Under the pieces are notes generated by a model that worked only from the letters and a program-made list of their open reading frames with translations, ran no database searches and was not told the origin of the DNA. 64,000 nt of DNA from Schizochytrium sp. TIO01 (lineage: Eukaryota; Sar; Bigyra; Thraustochytrida; Thraustochytriidae): NCBI GenBank assembly GCA_004764695.1, contig SMSO01000025.1, forward strand, positions 233,102-297,101. The letters run 5' to 3'. Of the stretch, positions 51,893-61,133 are shown one piece after another. Both the position numbers and the translations under genes were made by a program. The number at the start of each line of letters is the position of its first letter. Position 1 is the first letter of the stretch.

Positions 51893-52663
51893 ATGCTGCG
51901 CAATGTGCTCGTGATCAGCTCCAGCGGGCTGTTGCTCTTCTCCAAAGGGTTCGTAAACGCCGCAGAGCAGCCGCGTTTGCTGGGGTCTGTGATAACCGCA
52001 ATGCTGGAGAAATCGAAGCAGACCACGGGACTACAGCTCTCGTATATGGAATTCAGTAAACTCGCGATCACGATTGTCGGCAACGAAGGCAAGACTGTCT
52101 TCTGCGTGCTTTTTCACGACTGTGACGATGGCGAGGAGTTTGGGAAGCTCTTAGCCACAGAAATATTGAACGCTTTCCTGAACAACTACCGACATGACCT
52201 GAAGAGCATTGGACTTAACCAGAATGCATTTCAGGACTTTCAATTCCAGCTCTCCTCGGTTATTCAGGACACCGGACGCCCAGTGCTGGATGAGCTCAAA
52301 CGTAATCGTGCCGTCGTGCTGGCATTGCTTGTCAAGGAAGACCCAAGGGTTGGGGACTCTGCTATCAGCTATTCTACAGGGGAGGTGGATCAGTTTGGAG
52401 TTCTCGCTAACCTAAAGCCACTCATTAGCGCCGCCACAGATATCATGTCATTGCGTCAGGACACAGCAAATGCAGTCTGGCTTGAGTCAGTGCCTACACG
52501 GGCATCACGACTGCTAGTACAGAAAGTCGTGGTTGGAACCTATTTGGTCGTTCAGTTTAGTATGCGTTTTGATCACAAACATTATGAAAATGAGGTCGTG
52601 CGTGCCACCAGACTCCTCGAAAAAGTTTGTATGCTAGGTGAGATGATGAAACGTAACGTGTAA
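51893..52663 (+). CDS. Longin-like small protein (256 aa)
   Basis: ATG at 51893. The first 130 residues have the longin signature: an initial strand LRNVLVISSSGLLLFSKGF, a helix (LLGSVITAMLEKSKQTTG), then strands LQLSYMEFSKLAITIVGN and TVFCVLFHDCDDGEEFGKLL with a following helix. This is the first-strand pattern seen in Mon1/Fuzzy/HPS1-type and adaptor-type longins. A second alpha/beta half (about 165-256) may be another longin fold. Longin proteins act in vesicle trafficking and as GTPase regulators on membranes. I do not recognise the specific family, so the role is inference. No signal peptide or membrane helix. It follows the sterol glucosyltransferase in the same direction, 1.6 kb away. 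Confidence 0.65.
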   Translation: MLRNVLVISSSGLLLFSKGFVNAAEQPRLLGSVITAMLEKSKQTTGLQLSYMEFSKLAITIVGNEGKTVFCVLFHDCDDGEEFGKLLATEILNAFLNNYRHDLKSIGLNQNAFQDFQFQLSSVIQDTGRPVLDELKRNRAVVLALLVKEDPRVGDSAISYSTGEVDQFGVLANLKPLISAATDIMSLRQDTANAVWLESVPTRASRLLVQKVVVGTYLVVQFSMRFDHKHYENEVVRATRLLEKVCMLGEMMKRNV

Positions 52664-54021
52664 TTAAGAAACCCAACCCGGTTGAATTCAGCTCAACCAT
52701 AAATTTTCTTGTAGGGGAATATGCAGACATGAAGGCTCTCTGCATAATATTATGAGCGGGTATCGCTCTTCATCATCCTCTTCATCCAATGTTCCCCTCT
52801 CCCCATAACTCCGTATAGCATCTCGTGAAAGATTCGTGCGGCCACTTCGCTTTTAAAACAACGAGTACCATATTGGAACATGACATTTCGCGAAGGGGGA
52901 CGGTAAACGCGGAAATAGGATTCCCTTCTTACGTCAGAATCCTTCAGTTCACCCTCTGTCGATACTATTCCGAAGTTGATGCAAGATCTGTGGTAGGTAC
53001 CTGTTTGATACAATGAACACTTTCCTCTATGTTATATGGGTTTTCGATTCGCCACGCATAGGGCAAAACATAATATTTTTGCCTATGTGCGACATTCATG
53101 CCATGTGAACGTGCAAGATCTAATAAGATTGTTGCCATTGAAATCCCATTCCAAAAAAAATAAAAATCATACCTGATATCCATATTGAAGAACGAAATCA
53201 TACTGATCAAAGGAGTAGACCTTGCCTTCTGCTCTGGAGCAATTGTAAAGGCGAGCATGATTCAGAAATATTTTAGCTCAAAAACATTGTCTGTTGACCG
53301 AACTTGACCGCAGCGTCATTTTTTTTTTGTTGTAACAAGGAGGGACCTAAATGATACCGCACTATAAGATGGAGTGACGGTTGGAAATGACTTTTATCGT
53401 TCAAAGATTTTGCAAAAAATAATATTCGTTTTCTTGTGTGTGCATGTTTAATTTTCTGCTCGTTTCATCTTTATAAAAGGAAAATAAAGTAAAAGTTGCT
53501 ACTCCAACGTAACAGTAGCAACAGGCAGCCAACAAAGCTGCTGCGACATGGACTTCTTGAGTCAACAGCATGCGAGCTTCCTAGATTCTTTTAAAACTGG
53601 GCGAGGTGGGAGCGAGTTGGTTCATACTGACAGTCGATGATCCAGCGCGACACACTTCCTAAATTTTGGTCTACCAACATGGTGTGTGCGTGGCACAATC
53701 TTTTGGTCTGTCGCCCTACTCGTCGCGGCCTCAGATAAGTTCACGCGTGCTGCTAAAGAAACAGGTTAAGCCTATTCTTCTTTCTCCATGCATTTCCTCA
53801 GGCACACGTGCGCACCAAAATAATTGTCAGGATAAGTAAACTCGACAACATCGCCCCCTCTACTGGACATCTGCATTGAAATACTAGATCCATAAATTTG
53901 TGTGCAACAAGTGGCATTGGAACCTCCCTGCTGATGCTTAGTCATCCTCCTCTTTGTAAGCACCAACCAGAGTGCCTTTAAAACTCAGAAGAGGGGTAAC
54001 ATCTGTAGCGACAGAGAAAAC
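52664..54021. other. Intergenic between tail-to-tail genes
   Basis: AT-rich spacer between the longin gene and the AFG1-like gene. A minus frame near 53772-53966 ends in a Cys-containing stretch but starts with TTG. Nothing is called. Confidence 0.6.
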
Positions 54022-55899
54022 TTATCCCCGGGTGGAAAGACCATACTTGGAAAAGTAGCTAAAGAAAGCCTCCTTAGAGATAACCTCGTCACCCTTGGGT
54101 GCAAGTGCCTCACGGGTTGCAGAGTACACCTCCTCGGGAACGTGACGGTGACCGGAGCGAAATAGAGTGATATCAGCAAGAATAGCCTTGAGCTCCTTGT
54201 TATCAATCACACCATCGCTGTTGCGATCGTAGCGCTCAAAGAGCAGGTTAATATCACCCTCACTGAGGTCAGAATGCTCAAACTGGCTCAAGAAACGCAC
54301 AGGGGAACTTCCTTGCTGCTTTGCACGCTCACGGCCACGCTGGAGGTAGTCCGCACGCTGCATCTCGTGGAGACGAGACATTGTACGGTCAAAGGCAAAG
54401 ATCTCATCAATGTTGGAGCGAGCGGGCACATAAGCGGCGTCTCCGATGATGTCAACCTCCTGGATTTGGTCAGCAATCTTCTTAGTGTCATCTTCAGACA
54501 TGACATCACCGCGGTCTAGCAGATCTTCAAGAGGAACCTCGGTGCCAAGGATAACCATCGTGTTCTGGTCGTAGAAGGTATCGATCATAGTAATGAAGCG
54601 GCGGATCTGGTTGATCATGTTGAGCTTCATCTGCGGGATATCATCAATGAAGATAGTGTGGAAGGTGGAAGCAATGGCATAGTAATCAGCGGCACCGAGG
54701 GGCTTACCGCAGAGGTCTTCAAAGCCAAAGCGGGCAACATCATCGTTGCGCGCAGCCTCAGGGATGCGGATCTTGTGGCCCTGGACGTTGAGGTGACTGT
54801 CAGACAAGACATCGCCCTTGGTGTACTTCTCGTAAACGCGCTCGAACTGAGCCCGACCGCTGACACCGCTGCCGCCGATGGTAAAGTAAACCTTGGAATC
54901 TTCGCCACCCTTCTCCTGCGCCGAGCTCTCGAGCTTGACCATGCGGTAGTCGGTGGCGGACTGGACGTTAACAACATCAAAATGCTTCTTGATGTCCTCG
55001 ATAAAAGGAACAAAGAGGTTGCGCTGGATGCCGTTCTTGTAAAGATCATCCGGTGCACGGTTGCTGGTAGCAATCACGACCATGCCACGATCAAGAAGTG
55101 CGTGAAAGAGTCTGCGGATAATCATGGCATCAGCAATATCAGTGACTTGGAACTCGTCAAAGCAGAGCACCCATCCTTCCTCGTAAAGTGCATCCACGCA
55201 CCTCTCCATCATCTCATCACTCTTGAATCCTCTTTGTTGCAACGAGTGAAGCATTCTGTGCACCTGCAGCATAAACTCATGAAAATGGACGCGCCTCTTG
55301 CCTGTAATCGGCAGCGTATCATACAACAGATGCATCGTGTATGTCTTGCCGCTTCCGGGTCCTCCGTACAGGTACAATCCTTGGGGAGCCTCTACTCGGG
55401 AAATCTTGTTGAGCTGAGATTTCGCAGCAAGCTCCTCTCGCTTTGCAGCTTCCGCAGCAGCAGCTCCTGCAGCTCCACCTTCATATCTTGTCTTTCCAAA
55501 CAGCTTTTGCCACCAGCTCTGAGACTTAGCCGCCTCTTCGGCAGCTGCCTTCGCGTCAGCTTCAACCGCTTGCCGCCGTGCAGTACGCCAGGCGTCCACC
55601 CGGTCACGTCTCACCTTTTCGAACTCCATAACGTCAGCATGCACACGGTCAAGGTAAGAGCATGCAACGCGCTGCGTAGGGTCGTCGCGGATAGTGCCTG
55701 CGGCGACGCGCTTCTCGTACAGTTCGCTCACGGCGCCACCGGGCCCAAGATCCACGCCATTGCTACTGCTGCTGAGGCTGCGAGCAATGATGAGCACAAT
55801 GCGTGAAGATCCTCGAGAGGCGATGCTCGAGGTGGCAGAGATGCCGGAGGTCGATCTGCGCCACGGCGCCATGGCGCATGCCGCTTTGGACGCGAGCAT
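54022..55899 (-). CDS. AFG1: AFG1/LACE1-type mitochondrial AAA+ ATPase with C-terminal EF-hand
   Basis: AFG1 proteins help remove misfolded or excess respiratory-chain subunits in mitochondria. I chose ATG at 55899 (ACCATGC context), giving a basic presequence MLASKAACAMAPWRRS, rather than an ATG 63 codons upstream. The result is 625 residues. The ATPase core has YLYGGPGSGKT (Walker A, about 175), MHLLYDTLP, HFHEFM, VLCFDEFQVTDI (Walker B, about 242) and ATSNRAPDDLY. The fold continues through FIDDIPQMKL and RFITMIDTFYD, typical for the family. Beyond the usual C-terminus lies DRNSDGVIDNKE (about 554-565), a canonical EF-hand loop with Asp, Asn, Asp, Asp and Glu at positions 1, 3, 5, 9 and 12. 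A second, weaker loop follows near the end (PKGDEVISKEAF). Calcium control of this ATPase is inference. Intronless. Confidence 0.93.
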   Translation of the reverse strand: MLASKAACAMAPWRRSTSGISATSSIASRGSSRIVLIIARSLSSSSNGVDLGPGGAVSELYEKRVAAGTIRDDPTQRVACSYLDRVHADVMEFEKVRRDRVDAWRTARRQAVEADAKAAAEEAAKSQSWWQKLFGKTRYEGGAAGAAAAEAAKREELAAKSQLNKISRVEAPQGLYLYGGPGSGKTYTMHLLYDTLPITGKRRVHFHEFMLQVHRMLHSLQQRGFKSDEMMERCVDALYEEGWVLCFDEFQVTDIADAMIIRRLFHALLDRGMVVIATSNRAPDDLYKNGIQRNLFVPFIEDIKKHFDVVNVQSATDYRMVKLESSAQEKGGEDSKVYFTIGGSGVSGRAQFERVYEKYTKGDVLSDSHLNVQGHKIRIPEAARNDDVARFGFEDLCGKPLGAADYYAIASTFHTIFIDDIPQMKLNMINQIRRFITMIDTFYDQNTMVILGTEVPLEDLLDRGDVMSEDDTKKIADQIQEVDIIGDAAYVPARSNIDEIFAFDRTMSRLHEMQRADYLQRGRERAKQQGSSPVRFLSQFEHSDLSEGDINLLFERYDRNSDGVIDNKELKAILADITLFRSGHRHVPEEVYSATREALAPKGDEVISKEAFFSYFSKYGLSTRG

Positions 55900-56192
55900 G
55901 GTGAACCGAGAACGACAAGTAGGACGAGCGGAGGACAAAAAAAATGTAGATTGCTGCGCACCAGTTACGTGTGGTGGGCCGTCGGTCACGAGGGCGATCC
56001 GAGACGCGAGGACGAACTCGCTCGGCGCCTGAGCACGACGGAAATGCGGCTTTGCGGACGCCTTGGAGGAAGACCGCTCGCACTGCATTACATTTCATTT
56101 CCCATATTCAATAGACACCACACTATCAATAGCAATAGTTAGTTACTTAGGCGCTAAGCCTAACCCCCCAAAACATTAATTGAAAAATTATA

Positions 56193-56231
56193 ATAAATAG
56201 AAAAATAAATAGAAAAATAAATAGAAAAATA
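56193..56231. repeat. 12-bp AT-rich tandem repeat
   Basis: Three units of TAAATAGAAAAA in an AT-rich block upstream of AFG1. Confidence 0.85.
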
Positions 56232-56579
56232 AGAAAATAACAATGGTTTATTTTCAAGTTCCCCACTTTCCGCGTTAATTGTACACAACAAAAATGCAAA
56301 CTTGAAATGCTTTAATCACCTATTTCTTCATTTTACCATTGCAGTGCTTCTGCAGTGACCGCAGAGCTCAGTTCGAAGTGCTGTGAACGATGGATGATCT
56401 TTGGGCTTTTCCTCATTTCCTTTACAGCACGAACTCCGACTCTGAATGCGCATTCTGTCATGAACGAGATGCCAAAGTGCTGTGTATGTCTTTCTTTGTT
56501 TCTTTGTTTGATTGCTTGTTTGATTGTTTTGTTTGTTGCAGGAATGTTTATTCATTTCATCATCAGAGGGGTCATGAAA

Positions 56580-56623
56580 GCGATGCGATGCGATGCAATG
56601 CAATGCGATGCAATGCAATGCAA
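56580..56623. repeat. 5-bp repeat (GCGAT/GCAAT)n
   Basis: About nine pentanucleotide units alternating GCGAT and GCAAT. A related cluster of GCAAT units occurs at 56855-56900. Confidence 0.9.
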
Positions 56624-57280
56624 AATGAGGTCAAAAAGCGGAGGTTCATCTCTTCGATAGATGGATCTCCAAATGGACCATACTGCAACCTGATCGAATC
56701 ATTCGCAGCGACGGCCTCTTGAGCACCATTGGAGCACAACATCTTGCGTGTCGAGCTGAGCTTTGCAAGCTTCTCTGCGGTCTCTTCCGCTGCAGCTCAC
56801 AGAGCATGTAGTGCTTGAAATCCTATAAATGCAATAAACTGTATCGCAATAAATGGCAATGCAATGCAATGCAATTGTTTGCAATGCAACACAATGCAAT
56901 AGACTGCCGTGAGCACTATCAGCCGCCTACCTTTAACTATAGCAGTGCGTAATACATTACAATAGGCTGACTTCCACCTCTTCTCACCACCGTGTATTGA
57001 TCGATACATGAATGAATACCCGCCATCTTCCACAACGTACGCCAGGCAGTGTGTCCTTCACAGCAGAGTAGCTTGCAAACTCGCTACAGCAGCAGAGTCT
57101 TCACTGGTCCCGCAGCCTTTGGCAGTTTGCCACGCGAGTTTACTTCGGCCTCAAATTAGGTTGAAGATCATGGTTGATTTCGTCTCTCATTCCCCTCTTG
57201 CGCGTGACCTTTGCAGCAATTCGTCACACTGTCCGCGAATATCGCTCACTTTTCGCTTAAAATAAACTAAAATAAAAAGT

Positions 57281-57313
57281 ACTTACTAACTATCTAACTA
57301 TCTAACTAACTAT

Positions 57314-57366
<53 letters not shown>

Positions 57367-57368
57367 AA
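57281..57368. repeat. (CTAA)n microsatellite
   Basis: About twenty CTAA units with a few CTAT variants at the left. Confidence 0.95.
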
Positions 57369-57514
57369 ACAACGTTTTCTGATAGTTTGGAACTTCTTCG
57401 GATGAAAATTAAGAATTAAGTGAAAATGAAACAGCCCAATAAAAGTGACTTTGAGGAGAAACATTCTCGTTTAGTTTGCTTTTCTTTTCTTTTCTTTTCT
57501 TCTACAGCACGAAT

Positions 57515-57633
57515 TGTTTGTTTGTTTGTTTGTTTGTTTGTTTGTTTGTTTGTTTGTTTGTTTGTTTGTTTGTTTGTTTGTTTGTTTGTTTGTTTGTTTG
57601 TTTGTTTGTTTGTTTGTTTGTTTGTTTGTTTGT
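57515..57633. repeat. (GTTT)n microsatellite
   Basis: About thirty perfect GTTT copies, the longest array in the window. A short TTTTC array precedes it at 57481-57500. Confidence 0.97.
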
Positions 57634-59603
57634 TGTCTGTCATAGGAGGAGAAACGATCGTAAATCAATCAGTGCAACTGCGCCATCTTTTTGTAGTTTT
57701 TATGAAGAAATAGCACACACGCAAAAGATGATTGAAAGAAAGAAAGAAAGCCAAAACTGAATGGATGATCGTGGCTGGCGACACCCGGAGGAAACGACGA
57801 CTTCGCAACGACCCGGAACGTCGCACCCTCGCAGCGGTGATTTGGAATTGCGCTTACGGACTCGAAGAAGAAGAAGAAGAAGACACGGCAAAGATGTCTT
57901 CTTCTTTCCCTTTCCTTCTCTTTTATAAAAAGTCAGTTAGTTTGTTGTAAACTTTAAAGACTCAGTGAAACAGAATGTGCTGCCAGTACGAACAGTATGG
58001 GCTTTGAAAGGTAGTTTCAAGCGTGTTGGGTTTCGTTTACTCTACTTTCTCCGCTTCTTTGCTCCACTTTGGCGTGGTTTTCTTGACTTACATGTAACTT
58101 CTGTTTAGCCTTCTGTAGACATACATCTGTAAAGGCGACCTAGCAGCAGAAATTCAGCAGAGTGGTTGGTTATTCATCATCCTCCTGCTCCTGTTCCAAG
58201 TTATACTTGCTGCCGGATTATTCATTTGCTTGTCTATTGGAGCTCATGCCTGCTGTCGAAGTTGGCGTTGCGCTTGGTGGACACAGTTTTGTCAACCATT
58301 TGGGAAACCACGCCTCTTGATGCTTTGGCCTCTAGAGTGTAAAATTGCAGGAATTAGTTTAGTTTAGTGTCAAAACCATTGCAAAGCAAGGACGGCTAGT
58401 TTCGGAAACAAGCGAGACCTACGATGCAAATTCCTGCGAGATTTGGAGGACCTCGAGCGGCCTGGTTTCCAGGTAGGGAATCCGCACAGATGCCAGCTTC
58501 GTGTCTTAAACTTGGCTTGCTTTGTGTTTGTCTTGCGTCATCTTGTGAAACATAAAACACAACTCGCACAGAAGAAGGTACCTGGTATCAACAGACGACA
58601 GAGGCGCGATTCACCACCGCCGAGTGTGATGTGATAGAGCCCCGCGTTTGGCCAGAACTGCTCCTGGACAGCGCCAGGAGCAGCCCTCACGGGGCCCAGA
58701 GACTTGTTTGCCACTCCTCAAGTTCGTGAATTTGCCTCAGTGGCTGCTGTTGTTGCTCAATGCCTTTGCACGCTGTAGTGTCTCAAGAAGGCGATCAACG
58801 GTGGGCGCGACCAATATTGCAGGCAAGGGAACCCCGTTCGCGGGACGAGCCCCGTGCTCAAACTGAAAGCTGTGGCACGGCAGAAGCATCGCCTCTTCAG
58901 AAGCAAGCACACGTCGAGTGTTGCGGTCTTTAGTGTGTACCTGTTGCACATGTCATGATGGCGAGTTGAGGAACTCGGCATGCCAACTTAAACTTCTTGG
59001 TCAGCATGGCATGGGAACCTTACTTCGAGCTTGACTGCCATCTGCCCCAGGCACAAGAGCCTTGTTTACCTGGTGGTCGAGCCAACCGGGTACGTGGCGT
59101 CATCGTACATCGCGTGAAGGACAAATGAATCTCTCTAAAGAGAGAGAGCAAATGCCAATAGTTCGTGCAAACACCAATGGGTCTAATAGATCTGGGACTC
59201 TTTTCATGAATTCACAGCACCTACTCTTCCAGTAGTAGCACCACTGATTGGGCAGAAGGCGAGTTTGGCGAGGATCATGGCAGGCTTGCTCCAAGCGCTG
59301 TGCAGGATTAATCGGCGTATACGTTTGGGGCGTCAAATATGCAAAACATCGTTCCATTCGTAGGAAATGGGGAAAAAGAAGAGAAAAAAAATGAAGATCG
59401 ATAAATTCCGGGACCAACGCCGCTGAAGATTGCCAGAACCAAAAATATATCTCGCGGCCGCTTTCCAGGGCGCAACCTCGCCAGCCCACGCATCCAAGCA
59501 ACGTCAAAGCACCTATCGGCCGTGATACAGATTGGCTTGGTCTGGTCCGCAAGGCCAACAAGAGCGTCCCATCCATCGATCTCGCCATCATCAACTCAGC
59601 CTC

Positions 59604-60470
59604 ATGGCGAGTCTAAGGAACTCCGTGAGCCGAGCTCTGAGGCCTCTGCAAAGCCTACTGTCATCACGAAGCTCCAAGATAGTGGATCCTAGCGCAGTTT
59701 TGGCCTGGCCTGACCTGCCGTACTCGTCCGAGAAGGAATGCGAGCGGCGTAGAATCGATGTGTTTGTCCCCGGGGCCTCCGTGAAAGCGTTTCCTCGTGA
59801 AAGCTCTTCAGTGCTGCTCGTTCTTCACGGAGGAGGCTTCAAAATGGGTTCTCGTAAAATTCCCTCCATTATTGAGTTTGCTAACCGATGTGCTCAAAAA
59901 CACGGCCTCGTAACAATGTCTGTGGGCTACCGTCTCGGTCAGGATGTTCATGTGGAAACACAAATTGGAGACGTTATAGATGCACTATTTTGGGCCAAAG
60001 AAAATGCAGGTGCATTCGGCGGTGATCCAGGACGCATATTCATTGCAGGGCACTCTGCAGGAGCGTTTCTGGCAATGCATGCAGGAATTAGCTTTCATGA
60101 ACATGGAGGAGTGCAAGGCATTGTAGGAATCAGTGGCGTCTATGATTTGGAGAACTTGAGTACAACTGTGCCGAGATTGGGTCAGGCATTCGTAGATCGT
60201 GTTATAAATGGTACAGATTCGCTCGAAAGACTAAAATTAGCAAAGTCACCACGACTGGCATCTTTTGACCGTCGCATGCTTTTGCTCATGGCTCAAAACG
60301 AACTTCCGTTGTTGAAAGGCGACGCTTTCGCAATTTTCAACTCACCTCGACGAGCTCGCTGCATTCTGGAGGAAATCCCTGACTCAAACCATTGGTCCAT
60401 CATGGAGAATTCTCACACAGCCGCTTGTGTGGCAGCTTTCGTTGAAAATAAGCTCTCTCTCAAGGTTTAA
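59604..60470 (+). CDS. Alpha/beta hydrolase (carboxylesterase / kynurenine-formamidase-like)
   Basis: The frame opens with TTG at 59532, so I place the start at ATG 59604 (MASLRNSVSRALRPL), giving 288 residues. The N-terminus is basic and Ser/Leu/Arg-rich, compatible with mitochondrial targeting. The fold is clear: VLLVLHGGGFKMGS supplies the oxyanion HGGG, MSVGYRLGQ follows, GHSAGAFLAMH carries the nucleophile Ser, and DSNHWSIM near the end carries the catalytic His. Where an acidic Asp is usual, QNELPLL offers Glu. The pattern fits kynurenine formamidase or isoprenylcysteine-methylesterase-like esterases; the substrate cannot be told from sequence. It lies 660 bp upstream of TRAPPC11 in the same direction. 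Confidence 0.85.
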   Translation: MASLRNSVSRALRPLQSLLSSRSSKIVDPSAVLAWPDLPYSSEKECERRRIDVFVPGASVKAFPRESSSVLLVLHGGGFKMGSRKIPSIIEFANRCAQKHGLVTMSVGYRLGQDVHVETQIGDVIDALFWAKENAGAFGGDPGRIFIAGHSAGAFLAMHAGISFHEHGGVQGIVGISGVYDLENLSTTVPRLGQAFVDRVINGTDSLERLKLAKSPRLASFDRRMLLLMAQNELPLLKGDAFAIFNSPRRARCILEEIPDSNHWSIMENSHTAACVAAFVENKLSLKV

Positions 60471-61133
60471 ATCTCCGCGAAACTAAACTCCACGAACAGC
60501 GTGTGCAAACGGCATAAGTAATTGGACTGTTAAGGAAAACAGATCCAAGGCACCGCTACTACGCTGCCCTTTCTGTAAATTAAAACGAATGTTCAGTTTT
60601 CTGCTGATCAAAAACAAAGGAGGAGTGAAGACTCCTAACCTAAGGATACGTCACACATTTTTAGCTAGGCCAGTTCTTGTCTTGCAAATGAGCCCGCTTA
60701 CTGTGTGCAGTAAGATTGATAAATTGCACCTATGTAGTGTAAGCGGCATCCTTCCTGATCAAACCCTTGCCAGAGAGCCAAACGTTTAATCTCCAGCCAT
60801 CCTATGTTGTACTTTGTTTGGGAGGTATTTCTTTCAGAGTTCTGAGCCTTCAAGCCGAAAGCAATCTTGGTTTTGCACAAGAAATAGACTTTAGTAAGTG
60901 ACAAAGTAGAAAATAGAATGCACAAATATACTATAGATTTAAGTTACACTGAAAAACAGAAAAGCAGTGCAATGAAACATTTCAAAATGAAAAAAAGTTG
61001 TTGACAGTTTAATTAAATTAATTTTTAAATTAAAAAACACCACTTCTCGTCGAATCTGAATCCAAATCTGTCCTGGATCAAAAGCGATTCGGGAGCGAGG
61101 TGGGTCGGCGTGGGTTGATATCGCTCGCTAGGA
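60471..61133. other. Intergenic, no supported gene
   Basis: AT-rich spacer with A/T runs at 60975-61040, then the leader of TRAPPC11. Confidence 0.65.

Larger units (their letters stand above)
55900..59603. other. Intergenic, 3.7 kb, repeat-rich
   Basis: Holds the AFG1 promoter, an AT-rich block at about 56170-56240, and microsatellites at 56580-56623, 56855-56900, 57281-57368 and 57515-57633. A GC-rich stretch lies at 58.6-58.9 kb. The frames over the GTTT array are Leu/Cys/Phe/Val repeats, not genes. No RNA gene was recognised. Confidence 0.55.

Noticed and set aside
57416-57713. CLFV and NKQT repeat frames
   Set aside because: Translation of the GTTT microsatellite.
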